Shown here piece after piece: positions 12,028-13,075 of a DNA stretch of 13,075 bases. How positions within the stretch are numbered: the stretch's first letter is position 1; every line of letters starts with the position of its first letter. The position numbers and the translations under genes were made by a program. Under the pieces are notes generated by a model. That model was not told where the DNA came from. It did not search any database and was given only the letters and a program-made list of their open reading frames with translations. Origin of the DNA: Pirellulaceae bacterium (lineage in GTDB: Bacteria; Planctomycetota; Planctomycetia; Pirellulales; Pirellulaceae); the NCBI GenBank assembly GCA_022448645.1, contig JAKVBZ010000117.1, positions 1-13,075 on the forward strand, in the 5' to 3' direction.

Positions 12028-13075
12028 ATGCGTACGGAAGCCCTTATTCGTACACGTGTGTTCGTGTTGACGGTGGCTATTAGAGGATTGGCGATGTCGA
12101 TCCTGACCGCAACCATTTCCGCTCAAACTCAACCGCCAGCACCAATTGTCACCAGGCAGGAGATGCTAGGATTGGTCTCGACGCCCATAGATTCGGCGAC
12201 TGACAGCAAGCCGGATGCGTTGGTTATCTCTGCCAAGTTAGATATGGAAGACGTGAAGTTAGATGTGGAAGACACCAAGCTAGATGCACCGACCGTCTCC
12301 AGCGAGGTGGGCGCGGAGGATGTAGCATGGGGCGACGATTTGACGACGCCGTTCACGCTGTCCGAGAATTCTCCGTTGTCCAGTCACAAAGCACCTGGGC
12401 GTTCGGCCGACAGGCCGCTTGTTGAAATACCTTTAAGTGAAGCCACGTTATTGGATGTCATCGACGACGAGAGCGATGATGACAGTGAAAAGAATGAAGT
12501 GACAGTCTTCGAAGAAGATGCAGAAGAAAGTGTTGGCAAAGAGTCACCTGAGGTTGACGGTGAGTTAGAAGTCAACACGGCCAGTGAACTGATTCCGGTG
12601 ACGGATAAATTGTCGTGTGATCGTTACGATGGTTCCTACTGTGGCAATCGGTTCAGGATCTTTGTCGAAGGACTCTACCTGCGTCCGGGGAACGCAGATG
12701 TCACCTATGCGGTCGAGAGGGCAGGAAACGAGCTCGTGTTAGGTTCACCGACAGGACAGGTCGGTCGGGTCGCTCCTAATTTTGAACTCGGCTCGCGCAT
12801 TGGATTGGAGGCGGTTGCATGTCATGGCGGTATTGTTCGAGCTTCGTATTCCAGGCTAGACAGTCACACCGAAGACCAGATCATGGCAGTAGGTGCTGGT
12901 AACGTGTTGCAGTCACCGGTCACTCATCCAAGTGGGGGGAACGCCTTTGATGTGGATAGTCTGTTTGCTTCGGCCAGTTACGACGTCGACTTTGACCTTG
13001 TTGATGTTGACTATCGCTATCCGTTCCTACAAACGGGATGTGGAGGCATCGATTTTGTGGCAGGCACACGGTATG
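12028..13075 (+). CDS. Outer-membrane beta-barrel protein, Lpg1974/BBP7-like (5' part)
   Basis: The gene runs off the right edge; 349 codons are visible. The ATG at 12028 is chosen because AGGGG lies 7 nt upstream and a signal peptide follows: MRTEALIRTRVFVLTVAIRG, then a hydrophobic core, with likely cleavage after TISA-QTQ. Residues 35-140 are a polar, Pro/Ser/Asp-rich linker with a KLDxEDx heptad repeated from Lys70. Asp146 to about 185 is strongly acidic. From Arg210 the sequence becomes barrel-like: FRIFVEGLYLRPGNADVTYAV, then alternating strands such as FELGSRIGLEAV, IVRASYSRL, DLVDVDYRYPF and IDFVAGTRY. This matches the pattern of Lpg1974-family pore-forming outer-membrane proteins, which are expanded in planctomycetes. 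The role is probably a porin or surface protein. Family assignment is from recognition of the opening barrel motif, not from a search. Confidence 0.75.
   Translation, partial: MRTEALIRTRVFVLTVAIRGLAMSILTATISAQTQPPAPIVTRQEMLGLVSTPIDSATDSKPDALVISAKLDMEDVKLDVEDTKLDAPTVSSEVGAEDVAWGDDLTTPFTLSENSPLSSHKAPGRSADRPLVEIPLSEATLLDVIDDESDDDSEKNEVTVFEEDAEESVGKESPEVDGELEVNTASELIPVTDKLSCDRYDGSYCGNRFRIFVEGLYLRPGNADVTYAVERAGNELVLGSPTGQVGRVAPNFELGSRIGLEAVACHGGIVRASYSRLDSHTEDQIMAVGAGNVLQSPVTHPSGGNAFDVDSLFASASYDVDFDLVDVDYRYPFLQTGCGGIDFVAGTRY
12235..12285 (+). repeat. Tandem 21-bp repeat (KLDxEDx heptads) in the outer-membrane protein linker
   Basis: Two near-identical 21-bp units (12235-12255 and 12256-12276) and a third partial copy (12277-12285) encode KLDMEDV, KLDVEDT and KLD. 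They lie in the low-complexity linker between the signal peptide and the barrel. Confidence 0.8.

Noticed and set aside
11676..12132. 146- and 87-codon minus-strand frames upstream of the outer-membrane protein gene
   Set aside because: Low-complexity Thr/Arg-rich translations with no start signal, overlapping the 5' end of the plus-strand gene.
12129..12578. Ser-rich minus-strand frames of 75 and 64 codons
   Set aside because: Antisense shadows of the acidic linker of the outer-membrane protein (Asp/Glu codons read as Ser/Val in reverse).

Overview
The window looks like a chromosomal segment of a planctomycete, most likely in or near the Pirellulaceae. That placement is an inference from several features. 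A large exported protein carries an N-terminal LExR-x-LL-type motif together with SdrD-B-like and DUF11 modules. The 3' edge encodes an Lpg1974/BBP7-like outer-membrane beta-barrel protein. There is a small histone-H1-like Lys/Ser/Ala-tailed protein, short conserved-looking hypotheticals, wide spacers and a GC content that looks close to 50 %. No phage, insertion sequence, CRISPR array, rRNA or tRNA is visible.

Layout: (1) 42-1064 (+) is a secreted alpha/beta-hydrolase (lipase-like). (2) 1376-3168 (-) is a two-gene Entner-Doudoroff-type operon, eda then kdgK, with a candidate promoter and a perfect 13-bp inverted repeat in front of eda. (3) 3418-6387 (-) is a 989-residue surface protein whose four DUF11 repeats have an exact 124-residue period. 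(4) 6787-8003 (-) is a pair of hypotheticals joined by an ATGA overlap. (5) 8131-8694 (+) is an EfpL/YeiP-type EF-P paralogue, divergent from (4), with overlapping candidate promoters. (6) 8944-9584 (-) is a lysine-rich basic protein overlapped by ATGA with a small gene that ordinary gene calling misses. (7) 9940-11613 (-) is the ABC-F translation factor EttA. (8) 12028 to the right edge (+) is the start of an outer-membrane protein gene with an acidic linker.

The most important observation is at 8944-9177 (-). Reading one in-frame TGA as selenocysteine gives a complete 77-residue SelW/Rdx-family protein. It has the CxxU redox motif at the expected place, the family's C-terminal GG-x-FE and TGxFP signatures, and a bacterial-type SECIS hairpin 11 nt after the UGA. 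That hairpin is a perfect 6-bp stem with a GGUCA loop, and it sits inside the coding sequence. This strongly suggests that the organism decodes UGA as selenocysteine.

How the genes work together: kdgK and eda convert 2-keto-3-deoxygluconate to pyruvate and glyceraldehyde-3-phosphate, as expected for a degrader of uronate-containing polysaccharides. The efpL, selW-like and ettA stretch gathers two ribosome-acting translation factors around a redox selenoprotein, which may be coincidental. The DUF11 protein, the hydrolase and the beta-barrel are envelope or secreted products.
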